Translations under genes and position numbers: made by a program | Shown here: piece by piece, positions 37,640 through 49,188 of the stretch | Numbering within the stretch: position 1 is the stretch's first letter | How the letters are laid out: each line of letters begins with the position of its first letter | Origin: Zhengitettix transpicula | Taxonomy: Eukaryota; Arthropoda; Insecta; Orthoptera; Tetrigidae | Reading direction: 5' to 3' | Length of the DNA: 64,000 nucleotides | Assembly (NCBI GenBank): GCA_037074705.1 | Contig: CM073595.1 | Coordinates: 54,989,639 to 55,053,638, forward strand | Notes under the pieces: generated by a model | What the model was told of the DNA's origin: nothing | Seen by the model: only the letters and a program-made list of their open reading frames with translations | Database searches by the model: none

Positions 37640-40600
37640 TCAAAGACGACACATTGCAGTGTAGCCACACTCCCTTAAGGTAGTTGAACAAACATTTTAA
37701 ACATATGAATAATGTCAATACTTCCCATTTAACATTTGCTTTGAACTAATTTACGATTAAATGTAATATATATTTAAATTTCATCCATTTATGTGTGCAG
37801 TTATACGAATTTTAGTAAACCATGTCACAATTTTTGTTAAAATAATGTCTATATTGTTTCATCCTGTAGTCTCAAATTTTTATGAACTAAAAAAATTAAA
37901 ATCTTTGTTTTCATATCACAAGAATTCTAAATTCTGAAATATTTCAAATAATCGTCCGCACTTTTCGTTTATCATTTATTTATATTTCTGTAACGACATT
38001 TCATTAGGCACTAAATAGTACTACACATGAAACAGAAATATATAAATAAATTTATCAACTATAAATAAATTCTACTTTGCGTTTTAGTTATTCTTCCCTT
38101 CAAATAAACACTTAAATATTGTAAATATATACCTACAAATTTAAATCCGTAGTTTACTGAACACATAAATATACTAAATAAATGCTTAAATTTTACATCC
38201 GTATTTTCCGTGTAAAAACAATTGCGAGTACTCGAATATGTATAATTATCTTCCATGCTACAAATAATGTTTCCTATATTTGACTGTATTTAGACATTAT
38301 TTATTAATTCTGCAACTTATTAAATATTTCCTTTAATGAAAAACTCACTTTTCTCCTACATCCCTTATTATATTTTCTTGCAATTGAATGTTTTTGCGTC
38401 GTACTGTTGTTACTTGAGTTTTTTTTGTTTCTATTTCACAAATTTTATATTTCTGCATTTTTATCATATTATATTACCAAAATTTTCCTTCATATCATGC
38501 TTATATCAAGATACAGCTTTTGAAAAAAATAATTTATTCTCGAACTTATCATACATTAAAATCAATTGTGAAATTTCCTTTTTGTAATACACAGACTGTA
38601 ACATTTCCTATTCCTTTATAAATGTTAAATATATAATTCAAATTCTTTTTGCGTTATCATCTTTAACTACATTCATTATTTACATTTATTGCCAATATAT
38701 TCCTTCTCAAATTTTGTACACAAATCTTTTATCCTGAAAGTCATAAAGAATTGAAGTAAATTCTCAAATTATTTTCTTATACGACGCGTCCGTAATTCAT
38801 ATATGGTTTATATATAGTTTTTATAACTGAAAACTGCATTATTCCAAGTTTTCAAACGTCCCAAAAACAATTTCTATTTATTTCCACAAATTTCTCTTTT
38901 AACAATTTTCCTTCCATTATATTTCACTTCCTAAGTTCATTCACAATTTGTTTATCCATAACATTAGCGAACACTAAAATATTTTCTTCTCGGCAGTCAA
39001 CGCATTAAGAGCATTGACCTTCCACTCGTACTACGACAGTCGTCTTCTACGTAAATTCAATTTTCTTTACATTAATCTTAACTGCTATTTCATTACTATA
39101 GCTACTAAAATCAATTCAACTATTTCTTTTTCTGATAAATCTCTTCAACAACTTTCAAGCATTTTTATAACTCTATAACATAAATTAGTTTCTTCCACGT
39201 CACCATTTCCCCTTTTATATTATTATTTTCATTTCCAACTGCTTTTACCTTAATATAATTATACGATATGTAATTAAATTGTTTCATTCCTTATAATTTG
39301 ATTTTTCTCTATACTTCAAACTATCTCTCATTACACCAAAATTTCATTTCCATATATTTGCTGTTATTTCATAACTTCATGCTTAACTTCTTCCCCTCAT
39401 ACATAATTTCCTCAACTTTGTAATATTTTACTTTATTTGACTTCTTCTAAGAGTCATATCAACTACTTTAACATTGGTACATGTAAGATTGGTACATTAA
39501 TTTTCAAAATGGCGTTTTATCTTTTTTCAATGTTGTAATGTCTTTTCGATATTCCAGCGAGTAGTCAACCTCAATGTTTCTTAATATTAGGTTCAGTGCT
39601 TGATGAATTTTTCTCTATTCACTTATGGTATTGCACTATCTCGACATTATCTCAAATTCTTTTCCCTATGTTTGCGTTTGTAAGAATATTTTACAAATAC
39701 TCTTTTGTTCTGCATGTTATGAATTCTAAGGTAAATTCTAGAATATCATTATGCTGCACGTTTATTACGGATCGGTTATCAACCCACAAACTATTTCATT
39801 ATCAGTGTTTGTTTTTCAATGGATTAAGCAACTGATTTTTTCCGCAATATTATTTTCATCGTCATTTATCTATACTATTATTCCCTACATTATTCTAAAA
39901 CGTAATTCATCAAACATAATTCGTGTATTATATTGTCTTATCGCACGTTTAGAAAATATTTTTCGTACTTTACCTATGGTAATACTGTTTTCGTTGCTGC
40001 CAAAATATTTATTTGTTTCCTTCTATATTCCATTTCACATGTTTTGACTCATCCAATAAATGAATCTTAAAAATATTTTTCTTCACATACATTATGAGAA
40101 AAATAGATTTACGAAATATTTTAATGTACAAATTATCATAGTGAAGATAATTTTAAATGCTACTTCAACATTCATTCCGGAAAAGCTTCTACAGGAACGA
40201 AAAATTATTTGCATTCTTTTCTGAATTCACTTATCAATGATATCTCCATATACCATCATCTGTCCAATATGCTGTGTTCATAATATTTATGGAAATTATT
40301 ATTATTCCAAAGACATCCTCTAACCTAAGACGATCGACATATATTAAACTGTATTTCGGTCCATCCAATTTATTGCTGTTTTCTGTTAATATAAATCAAA
40401 AAAATTTAATTCCGCAGCATTAAAAGTAAGGTCCGACCCTTTATTAACTAACTATAATTTCAATAAATGCAGCAAATTTAAATCCACATTTATTATTTAG
40501 AAAATCTGTTATGTTGCCTATAAATTCTGAATGAGATTTACGGTTCTTCTCATTCCTACATCACAACACTTCCCATAAATGATACAAATTATTTAAAAAT

Positions 40601-42700
40601 ATAATATTTTCAAATAACGTTTATATTATCCAACAAATATGTATTAATTTACTGTCCGTTATATTCACACTTAAATTCCAATTACCACAAATTATAAAAA
40701 TTTAATTCCACAGTTACAATTTTCTACAACTCATTTACTAAAACTTCTCCATTTTTATTTACAGTCATTAAAAGGTACATATATTTTACAACAGTTAATA
40801 TTTTCGATAAGTGTTATCAAAAACTCCAATACCGCATTCAATTTTAAGTCCTTCCCAGAAATACCTAATTCCTAATTGTATAAATCACTCAAATTTTTTT
40901 TAAAAGGTTAACATTCTCGAATAAGTGTTACATTATCCACCAACCATGCATTTATTTACAAGTTTCCCCGTTTAATTTACAGTCCGTTCGATTCACTTAT
41001 AATTACAATCATCATTTATTCTATCAATATAATTATTTACTTAATATTTTTCAAAAAGTATTACATTACATATTATTTCTGCATTCAATTAGCCGTCACT
41101 ACTAAACCTAGCTGACTACTCTAACCAAGAAACGTATAAATTTTCTTTCCCGTTTAACATTCTCGAATACCTGTTATATATTACCTGACTACTATTATCC
41201 CAATATTTACAAATTTTCTCCCCCAGTTAGTATTCTCAAATAACTGTAATAGTATCTACAGTCTCTAATTTTAATTTACAGTACATTCCATTCATATCTA
41301 ATACAAATTACCTTTTTTTCTGCAAATTTATTTAATTTTTATTATATATATCAAAAACTATTACATTACTTATGCATGCCATTACCTTTCATCCATATAC
41401 CTACCTCACTACTATTACCACAAAACCTACAAATTTTCTGCCCCAGTTAATATTCTCAAATCAACGTTCTTATATATACCGTCTGTACATTTAATTTACA
41501 GAACGTTCCATTCCTTTATAATTGCTATTTCAACAAATTCTACAAATTGAATTCTTCTTATAAAGTTTTCCAATAATTTATTTATATCTAAATATTATGC
41601 ATTCCATTTAAGGTCATTCATGACCGTACCTGACTACTTTTACGATAAATATTCCGAATTATTTCTGCAGTACATTTTTAACGAATAAGTGTTATGTTAT
41701 CCACCAGCAATCCATTTAATTTACAGTACGTATCACCGTCATTTGAATTCCAAAGTGCAAACTTTTTCTATAACTGCTATAAATTTTCTTCCACTGTTAA
41801 TAATCTACTATAAGTGGATATATAGCTCTCAATTCTTCTTTCAATTTATGTCAGTCTCAATTATATATAATTCCCCTTTTCTATAAATGTTGCAAATTTT
41901 TTCTTTAGTTATTATTTTCGTATATCAGATATATTTTTCAGCATATAAGCGTTAAATTTAGAGTCCGTTCCAATCATGTTCTATTCCTATTTTCATAAAT
42001 AACAGATATTTAATTTCACAATTTATCTTTTACTGTGTTATTATGTACCAATTATGTATTTATTTTACTGTCACTCCCATTCGTAGCTTACTACTATTTC
42101 CATGAAACCTACAAATTTTATTCCACAATTTACTTTTGTCTATAAGGTTAATAATTTATTTCTAATTCCTGATTTACACAAATTGTCGAATGTAATCCTT
42201 GGTTTATATTTTTCAATACCTATAGTATCACTTATAAATTCTGCATTTAATTTACGGTCCATATTATTAATAATCAATTCGTATTTCCACAAATACTAAA
42301 AAATTAATTCCACATTTTATATTATCTACCAATTCGTTATTTATATAAAATTTCTCTCATTCACACCTAATTTCTATTTCCGTAAATATTGCAAATTTTA
42401 TTTCATTTTTATTATTTTATACTTACTGTTTAAACCCTATGTAATAACTTTATACTAACGTGAGCATTTTCTTCTTACATCTCTATATAGAAAATGGACA
42501 AATTAGAACACATTTCCCAAACATTGTTGATACACGAGTATTATGCTTATACTTATATGAATTCTTTTCACCTAACGTTTTCGAGGTGATATCCTTTTCG
42601 AAGCAGCTTAATTGTTTTATCATTTTACACAAACTTATAACTTTTTGTTACGAAATCAAATTTTAAATCTCAATAACAATAAGAATTGTGGTTTTGGTAG
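37640..42700. repeat. G-depleted, AT-rich decayed repeat stretch in Helitron A
   Basis: About 5 kb without a supported gene. On the plus strand C clearly exceeds G; three sampled 60-base rows (from 40,921, 41,461 and 42,301) contain 37 C and 11 G. Short phrases recur in diverged form, such as CATTTAATTTACAG followed by T(C/A)CGTTCCATTC, TGTTATATTATCCACCA, TACAAATTTTCTTCC and TTCCACAGTTA, suggesting an old tandem or interspersed repeat. Open frames here are low-complexity Phe/Ile/Ser/Tyr-rich and are not credible proteins. Confidence 0.65.
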
Positions 42701-42713
42701 TTTTTAGTTTTAC

Positions 42714-42723
42714 TATAAAAAGG
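42714..42723 (+). promoter_or_regulatory. TATA box of the RepHel gene
   Basis: TATAAAAAGG lies 95 bases upstream of the RepHel start codon, in the right orientation. With a start site about 30 bases downstream, the 5' UTR would be about 65 bases. Inferred from position and consensus only. Confidence 0.5.
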
Positions 42724-42808
42724 GTTACATTCTTTTTCATAAACGTAATATATTAATCTATAAATAGTAATTTAATATTACTCTTTAAAGGTATTAATTG
42801 GTACAAAA

Positions 42809-45800
42809 ATGCCACCCAGAAAACGTAAGGCAATTGGCCAAATACAAATAACGGCTAAAAATATTAAAAAGAAACGGGCTCATGAAAGTCCTGAGGATAG
42901 AATTACAAGGCTTCGCATTCTACGCCAGCGAGCTGCGGAAACCAGGCTATCAGAGCCTCTTCATCAGCGCCAGACCAGGCTTCGAGATCAAAAAATAAGG
43001 GCCACTACATTTAGAAGTTCGGAAACCGAACAGCAGCGGGAAACCAGACTGCAAGATTTAAGAAAAAGAGCAACTACATCTCGAAGTTCCGAAACGGAAC
43101 AGCAGCGCGAAACCAGACTGCAAGATCAAAAGAAAAGAACAACTACATCTAGAAGTTCAGAAACCGAACAGCAGCGCAAAACCAGACTGCAAGATTTAAG
43201 AAAAAGAACAACTACATCTAGAAGTTTGGAAACCGACCAGCAGCGCGAAACCAGACTGCAAGCTCAAAATAAAAGGACCAGTACATCTAGAAGTTCAGAA
43301 ACCGATCAGCAGCGCGAAACCAGACTGCAAGATCAAAAGAAAAGAACAACTACATCTAGAAGTTCAGAAACCGAACACCAGCGCAAAACCAGACTGCAAG
43401 ATTTAAGAAAAAGAACAACTACATCTAGAAGTTTGGAAACCGATCAACAGCGCGAAATCAGACTGCAAGATCAAAAGAAAAGGACCAGTACATCTAGAAG
43501 TTCAGAAACCGATCAGCAGCGCGAAACCAGACTGCAAGATCAAAAGAAAAGAACAACTACATCTAGAAGTTCAGAAACCGGACACCAGCGTGAAACCAGA
43601 CTGCAAGATTTAAGAAAAAGAACAACTACATCTAGAAGTTCGGAAACCGAACAGCAGCGCAAAACCCGCCTTCAAAATCTGAGAGTCAGTACCACACGAT
43701 CGCGGACTGCACATCATTTTACCCTAAAATTAGAAGCATTCCATTATGATCCACTTAAAGATTATACACACCATCCAACTGTTACTATAGGTAAAATGCA
43801 AACAGTTTGTACTTACTGCCATGCAAAAAAATTTAAATCTGAAACTGCTGGTATTTGCTGCAAAAATGGAAAAGTAAAACTGAGCAACCTAGAAACGCCA
43901 CCACATGAACTGTTGACATACACAGTCGGAAATACAGCAGAATCCAAACATTTTCTCAGTAATATCAGGAAATACAACTCATCTTTCCAAATGACGTCAT
44001 TCGGTGCAACATCAGTTGTTGAAAATCCTGGCTTTGCAACAACATTCACAGTACAAGGTCAGATTTATCATAAAGCGGGATCGTTGCTCCCACTGTCTGA
44101 TCAACAACCTAAATTTCTACAAATATATTTTATAGGAAACGATGAAACGGAAACTAACCAGAGGTGCGGCTACATCTCAGGAACAAGACGACATATAGTG
44201 TCAAGTTTACAAACAATGTTTCATGAGCATAACGATCTGATAAAAACATTCAAAACAGCATTAGAACATATGCCAACAGATGAATATAAAGTTGTCATAC
44301 GAGCAGATCGTAGACCGACTGGAGAACACGAACGGCGCTTTAATACTCCTGAAGGACATGAAATAGCAGTGGTTATGTCAGCCGATGGCTTTGATCGTCG
44401 AGATATCATAATTCAACGACGAGGTCATTCACTACAGCGTATTTCCGAAACACATCGATTCTATGATTCTCTTCAATACCCAGTCATATTTCCCCGTGGT
44501 GAAGAAGGATATCATTTTAATCTCAGACTGGTCAACCCTAGAACAGGTCAACCAACAACAAAGAAAGTTTCAGCGATGCTTTTCTATGCATACCGTCTAA
44601 TGGTTCGAGATGCTCAACCGAACCATATATTAAACTGCAGGCATTTGTTTCATCAATTCGTAGTTGATATGTATGCAAAAATCGAAACTGAACGTCTTCT
44701 TTATATTCGTCTAAATCAGCGTAAACTCAGAGTTGAAGAATACATTCACCTCAGAGATGCTATTACAAATGATGGGGACATTGAAAACATAGGTTCTTTA
44801 GTCATACTGCCATCTACATTCACTGGTAGTCCCAGACATATGCACGAATACACGCAGGATGCTATGACGTACGTAAAGACATACGGGAGACCAGACTTAT
44901 TTATCACTTTCACCTGTAATCCTACATGGTTGGAGATCAAGGAAATACTTACCAATGGTCAATTACCCAGTGATCGGCATGACTTGATTGCGAGAGTATT
45001 CAAACTAAAGCAGTTGAAATTAATGGACGTTATAACAAAGGGTCATGTATTTGGAATCCCAAGATGTTGGATGTACACAATAGAGTGGCAAAAGCGTGGG
45101 CTGCCACATTCACACAATTTAATATGGTTGAAGGACAAAATTCATCCCTCACAAATTGATGATATTATATCAGCTGAACTGCCTGACCCAACACAAGATC
45201 CTGACCTATCTATTGTCATAACCTCAAACATGATCCACGGACCATGCGGCAATCTTAATCGAAATTGTCCTTGTATGAAAGACGGAAGGTGTACTAAGAA
45301 ATATCCAAGAAAATTTATTAAAGACACGCAAACCGGAAGTGATGGATATCCTCTGTACAGACGGCGATCTCCAGAAGATGGCGGTTTCACGGCAAAACTC
45401 AAGATACGCAAGAATACCGAAATAGAAATCGACAATAGATGGGTAGTGCCTTATTCCCCACTGCTGTCGAGAATGTTTCAGGCACACATCAATGTCGAAT
45501 ACTGTAACAGTGTCAAATCCATCAAATACGTGTGCAAGTATATAAACAAAGGTGATATGGCTTCATTTTGCATTACTAACGACACAACAAATGATGAAGT
45601 GACTCAATATCACTTGGGCAGATACATTAGTAGCAACGAAGCAGTTTGGCGAATACTAGGATTTCCCATACATGAAAGATATCCTACTGTTGTTCACCTT
45701 AGTGTTCATTTAGAAAATGGTCAACGAGTTTATTTCACCACACAGACTGCTCCGAAAGTTATTGATCAACCACCAAACACAACTTTAACTGCATTCTTTC

Positions 45801-47860
45801 AACTTTGTCAGAAAGATGCTTTCGCCAGAACCTTATTGTATCCCGAAATACCTCGGTATTACACATGGAATTCATCTAGGAAAGTTTTCTCTAAAAGAAA
45901 ACTAGGCCAGTCAGTACCTGGACATGATGTACATGCAAGCAATGCTTTGGGTCGTGTGTATACAGTTCATCCCAATAACGCCGAATGTTTCTTTCTTAGG
46001 ATGCTTCTTCACTACGTTAGAGGACCAACATCTTTTGCCTACCTAAAAACAGTAAATGGAGAACTATGCGAATCATACAGAGAAACCTGTCAAAAATTAG
46101 GTCTCTTACAAACAGACCAGTGCTGGGATGACACAATGAGAGAAGCCGAATTAATCTCCATGCCAGACCAAATAAGAAATCTATTTGCCATAATACTCAC
46201 TATGTGCAGTCCGTCGAATCCTGTTACTCTATGGGAAAGTTATAAGGAGGCATTATGTGAAGATATACTCCGCAAAGTCCGGAGGGAAAATCCGACGTTA
46301 GAAATTTCTTTTGGTCCAGATATTTTCAATATGGCTTTGATTATTCTAGAAAATAAATGTCTGGCCATTGCGAATAAAACAATGCAACAACTCGGCATGC
46401 CTCAGCCATTACGAAGTCAAGAAGACGTATTCCACCCAGATTGCGTCCGAGAAAAGAGCTACAATGTGGAGCAGCTTACTTCCTATGTCCTGCAAAACAG
46501 ACCTCTTCTAAATGAGGATCAGAGAAAAGCATACGAAATTATAATGCACAATATATTCAAAGAAAACGGTGGTATTATTTTCCTTGATGCTTCTGGTGGC
46601 ACAGGGAAAACATTTTTGACTAATTTAATTCTGGCAGAAGTCAGGTCTCGGGGTCAAATTGCTCTTGCCATTGCGTCTTCAGGAATTTCAGCGACATTGA
46701 TGGATGGAGGAAGAACTGCCCATTCTGCACTTAAATTGCCGCTAGACATAACGAGACACGAAATTCCTACTTGCAACATAAGCAAGTCAAGTGGTCAAGC
46801 TCGGGTACTGAAAACATGTAAATTAATAGTATGGGATGAATGTACTATGGCTCACAAGAAATCTCTCGAGGCCCTTGACAACACTATGAAAGACCTTAAA
46901 GGAAATAAGAACATCATGGGAGGGACTCTCGTACTCCTCTGTGGAGACTTTCGTCAAACTCTGCCCATCATCCCAAACGCAACACCAGCTGATCAAATCC
47001 ACGCATGTTTAAAACAGTCCTTTTTGTGGAGACATATGCAAAAGTTAACGTTACATCAAAATATGAGAGTGCAGTTCGAAGATGACGCAGCACAGGCTTT
47101 TTCAAAAAAACTTTTAGAGATGGGAGAAGGTAGGTTACCCCTAGACTATTCAGGTAATCTAAAATTCTCAACCGACTTTTGTAATCTGGTGTCGTCCATC
47201 TCAGACCTAATAAAGGCGGTCTATCCGGCAGTTCAACAAAACTATCAAAACTTGAATTGGTTGCGAGAAAGAGCCATTCTCGCTCCTAAAAACGACGATG
47301 TCCACGAAATAAACAATGAAATACTTACCATGTTACCAGGCATCGTATCAGAGTACAACTCTATTGATACAGTAATAGATACCGACGAGGCGGTTAATTT
47401 CCCACCAGAGTTCCTAAACTCACTGGATCCACCTGGTTTACCACCCCATAGGCTCTTACTGAAAGAAGGTTCACCGATTATTTTACTACGGAATCTCGAC
47501 CCTCCAAAACTCTGCAACGGCACAAGACTGTGTGTTAAGAAGATGCTTGAAAATGTAATCGAAGCTACTATATTAACAGGAAAGGGAGAGGGGGAAATAG
47601 TATTTATCCCACGGATACCATTAATTCCAACAGATTTGCCATTTAACTTTAAGAGATTGCAATTTCCAGTAAGACTTGCATTCTCAATTACAATCAATAA
47701 GTCGCAAGGACAATCAATTAAGCTCTGCGGAGTAAATTTGACATCACCATGCTTCTCCCACGGTCAACTATATGTAGCTTGCTCAAGAGTCGGATCACCT
47801 AAGAATTTATTCATTCATGCTCCAGGAAACGATACTAAAAACATAGTCTACAGTTTCTAA
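42809..47860 (+). CDS. Helitron RepHel protein: HUH endonuclease + PIF1-type helicase (1,683 aa)
   Basis: One uninterrupted frame. The protein nicks and joins DNA at Helitron ends and unwinds it during rolling-circle transposition. Domains in order: basic N-terminus (residues 1-33); one diverged and ten regular 23-residue Arg/Ser/Thr/Glu repeats (34-286); a zinc-finger-like block with C334, C337, C350, C351; the Helitron_like_N region (RFYDSLQYPVIFPRG near 550); Rep motif PDLFITFTCNPTW (695-707); the HUH metal-binding motif as GLPHSHNLIWL, His767 and His769; and the catalytic-tyrosine block IKYVCKYINKG with Tyr907 and Tyr911. The helicase follows: Walker A GGTGKT (1263-1268), Walker B VWDE (1341-1344), GDFRQTLPI (1379 onward), TINKSQGQ (1628-1634) and YVACSR (1655-1660). 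Every motif that I checked is intact and there is no stop or shift, so recent activity is plausible. A TATA box lies upstream and AATAAA occurs at 48,011. It is far too long and too well conserved to be a chance frame. Confidence 0.97.
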   Translation: MPPRKRKAIGQIQITAKNIKKKRAHESPEDRITRLRILRQRAAETRLSEPLHQRQTRLRDQKIRATTFRSSETEQQRETRLQDLRKRATTSRSSETEQQRETRLQDQKKRTTTSRSSETEQQRKTRLQDLRKRTTTSRSLETDQQRETRLQAQNKRTSTSRSSETDQQRETRLQDQKKRTTTSRSSETEHQRKTRLQDLRKRTTTSRSLETDQQREIRLQDQKKRTSTSRSSETDQQRETRLQDQKKRTTTSRSSETGHQRETRLQDLRKRTTTSRSSETEQQRKTRLQNLRVSTTRSRTAHHFTLKLEAFHYDPLKDYTHHPTVTIGKMQTVCTYCHAKKFKSETAGICCKNGKVKLSNLETPPHELLTYTVGNTAESKHFLSNIRKYNSSFQMTSFGATSVVENPGFATTFTVQGQIYHKAGSLLPLSDQQPKFLQIYFIGNDETETNQRCGYISGTRRHIVSSLQTMFHEHNDLIKTFKTALEHMPTDEYKVVIRADRRPTGEHERRFNTPEGHEIAVVMSADGFDRRDIIIQRRGHSLQRISETHRFYDSLQYPVIFPRGEEGYHFNLRLVNPRTGQPTTKKVSAMLFYAYRLMVRDAQPNHILNCRHLFHQFVVDMYAKIETERLLYIRLNQRKLRVEEYIHLRDAITNDGDIENIGSLVILPSTFTGSPRHMHEYTQDAMTYVKTYGRPDLFITFTCNPTWLEIKEILTNGQLPSDRHDLIARVFKLKQLKLMDVITKGHVFGIPRCWMYTIEWQKRGLPHSHNLIWLKDKIHPSQIDDIISAELPDPTQDPDLSIVITSNMIHGPCGNLNRNCPCMKDGRCTKKYPRKFIKDTQTGSDGYPLYRRRSPEDGGFTAKLKIRKNTEIEIDNRWVVPYSPLLSRMFQAHINVEYCNSVKSIKYVCKYINKGDMASFCITNDTTNDEVTQYHLGRYISSNEAVWRILGFPIHERYPTVVHLSVHLENGQRVYFTTQTAPKVIDQPPNTTLTAFFQLCQKDAFARTLLYPEIPRYYTWNSSRKVFSKRKLGQSVPGHDVHASNALGRVYTVHPNNAECFFLRMLLHYVRGPTSFAYLKTVNGELCESYRETCQKLGLLQTDQCWDDTMREAELISMPDQIRNLFAIILTMCSPSNPVTLWESYKEALCEDILRKVRRENPTLEISFGPDIFNMALIILENKCLAIANKTMQQLGMPQPLRSQEDVFHPDCVREKSYNVEQLTSYVLQNRPLLNEDQRKAYEIIMHNIFKENGGIIFLDASGGTGKTFLTNLILAEVRSRGQIALAIASSGISATLMDGGRTAHSALKLPLDITRHEIPTCNISKSSGQARVLKTCKLIVWDECTMAHKKSLEALDNTMKDLKGNKNIMGGTLVLLCGDFRQTLPIIPNATPADQIHACLKQSFLWRHMQKLTLHQNMRVQFEDDAAQAFSKKLLEMGEGRLPLDYSGNLKFSTDFCNLVSSISDLIKAVYPAVQQNYQNLNWLRERAILAPKNDDVHEINNEILTMLPGIVSEYNSIDTVIDTDEAVNFPPEFLNSLDPPGLPPHRLLLKEGSPIILLRNLDPPKLCNGTRLCVKKMLENVIEATILTGKGEGEIVFIPRIPLIPTDLPFNFKRLQFPVRLAFSITINKSQGQSIKLCGVNLTSPCFSHGQLYVACSRVGSPKNLFIHAPGNDTKNIVYSF
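42977..43666 (+). repeat. Ten 69-bp (23-aa) coding repeats in RepHel
   Basis: Residues 57-286 are ten units of the form RLQDLRKRTTTSRSSETEQQ plus RET, preceded by a diverged unit at 34-56 (RLRILRQRAAETRLSEPLHQ plus RQT) and followed by a broken one. QDLRKR and QDQKKR versions partly alternate. The units are highly basic and probably helical; similar 23-residue RxxETxxQRxxRL repeats are known in other Helitron and invertebrate proteins. Nucleic-acid binding is inferred. Confidence 0.95.
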
Positions 47861-48125
47861 CACCTTCCACTTCAGAATTTATAAACAATGAAGACTAGCA
47901 TTATACTATCCCACATGAGAGGGACTTCACAAGACGCAAATTGATGCTGCATCATCATAATGACATTTAAGGTAAGAAAACAAATATTAGCAATCACCAG
48001 TATATAAATTAATAAAAAGAACAATAGAGATTTTTTTACAAATATTTTAAATTTTAAATTATAATTCATTACGAAAGTTTGTTTCAAACCAATTTATATT
48101 AATAATTAAAATCAATAATAGTTTT

Positions 48126-49188
48126 AGTAAAACGATTTTCTTTATATTGCCTTAAAATCCGAATAAGATATATGTGTAATATTTAATTGCCAATCATATT
48201 CAATTTTGGAAGTTAATAATTTAACACAAATGTATATTAACAAAAATATTTTACAGTAAAATAGCCCTTCGCATCAAGCCACCTCAAATACCGCCCAGAA
48301 TTCCAACTATCAGCCAAAGGAATCATAAAATGCTACAAACGTTATTGAAAGGTAAATTAAATTTTCATATAATTAAGACAAACAATTAAATGGTTTAAAA
48401 TTTAGTAAAACCATCTTCTTTATATTTTCTTAAAATCCGAAAGAGAAATGTGTATATTATTTAATTGCCAATCATATTCAATTTTGATAGTTAATAATTT
48501 AACACAAATGTCTATTAACAAAAATATTTTACAGTAAAATAGCCCTTCGCATCAAGCCACCTCAAATATCGCCCAGAATTCCAACTATCAGCCAAAGGAA
48601 TCATAAAATGCTACAAACGTTATTGAAAGGTAAATTAAATTTTGGTATGATTAAGACAAACAATTAAATGGTTTTAAATTTAGTAAAACGATTTTCTTTA
48701 TATTACCTTCAAATCCGAATAAGATATATGTGTAATATTTAATTGCCAATCATATTCAATTTTGGAAGTTAATAATTTAACACAAATGTATATTAACAAA
48801 AATATTTTACAGTAAAATAGCCCTTCGCATCAAGCCACCTCAAATACCGCCCAGAATTCCAACTATCAGCCAAAGGAATCATAAAATGCTACAAACGTTA
48901 TTGAAAGGTAAATTAAATTTTGGTATAATTAAGACAAACAATTAAATGGTTTAAAATTTAGTAAAACCATCTTCTTTATATTTTCTTAAAATCCGAAAGA
49001 GAAATGTGTATATTATTTAATTGCCAATCATATTCAATTTTGGAAGTTAATAATTTAACACAAATGTATATTAATAAAAATATTTTACAGTAAAATAGCC
49101 CTTCGCATCAAGCCACCTCAAATACCGCCCAGAATTCCAACTATCAGCCAAAGGAATCATAAAATGTTACAAACGTTATTGAAAGGTA
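48126..49188 (+). repeat. 278-bp tandem array with exon-like 95-nt core, 3.8 units
   Basis: AGTAAAAC starts units at 48,126, 48,404, 48,682 and 48,960, exactly 278 bases apart; the fourth unit is cut at about 49,188. Units 1 and 3 share one version of the first 60 bases (ACGATTTTC...GAATAAGATATATGTG) and units 2 and 4 another (ACCATCTTC...GAAAGAGAAATGTG), so the array is an A-B dimer duplicated. Every unit contains a nearly unchanged 95-nt block between TTTTACAG and GTAAATTAAA, i.e. with splice-like borders. Confidence 0.93.

Noticed and set aside
37003..42700. Many 60-120 codon frames rich in Phe, Ile, Ser and Tyr
   Set aside because: They arise from T-rich, G-poor repeats; none has a domain or conserved frame beyond the exon-like blocks listed separately.
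47245..47697. 150-codon minus-strand frame and similar ones inside RepHel
   Set aside because: They are complementary-strand shadows of the strongly supported RepHel gene.
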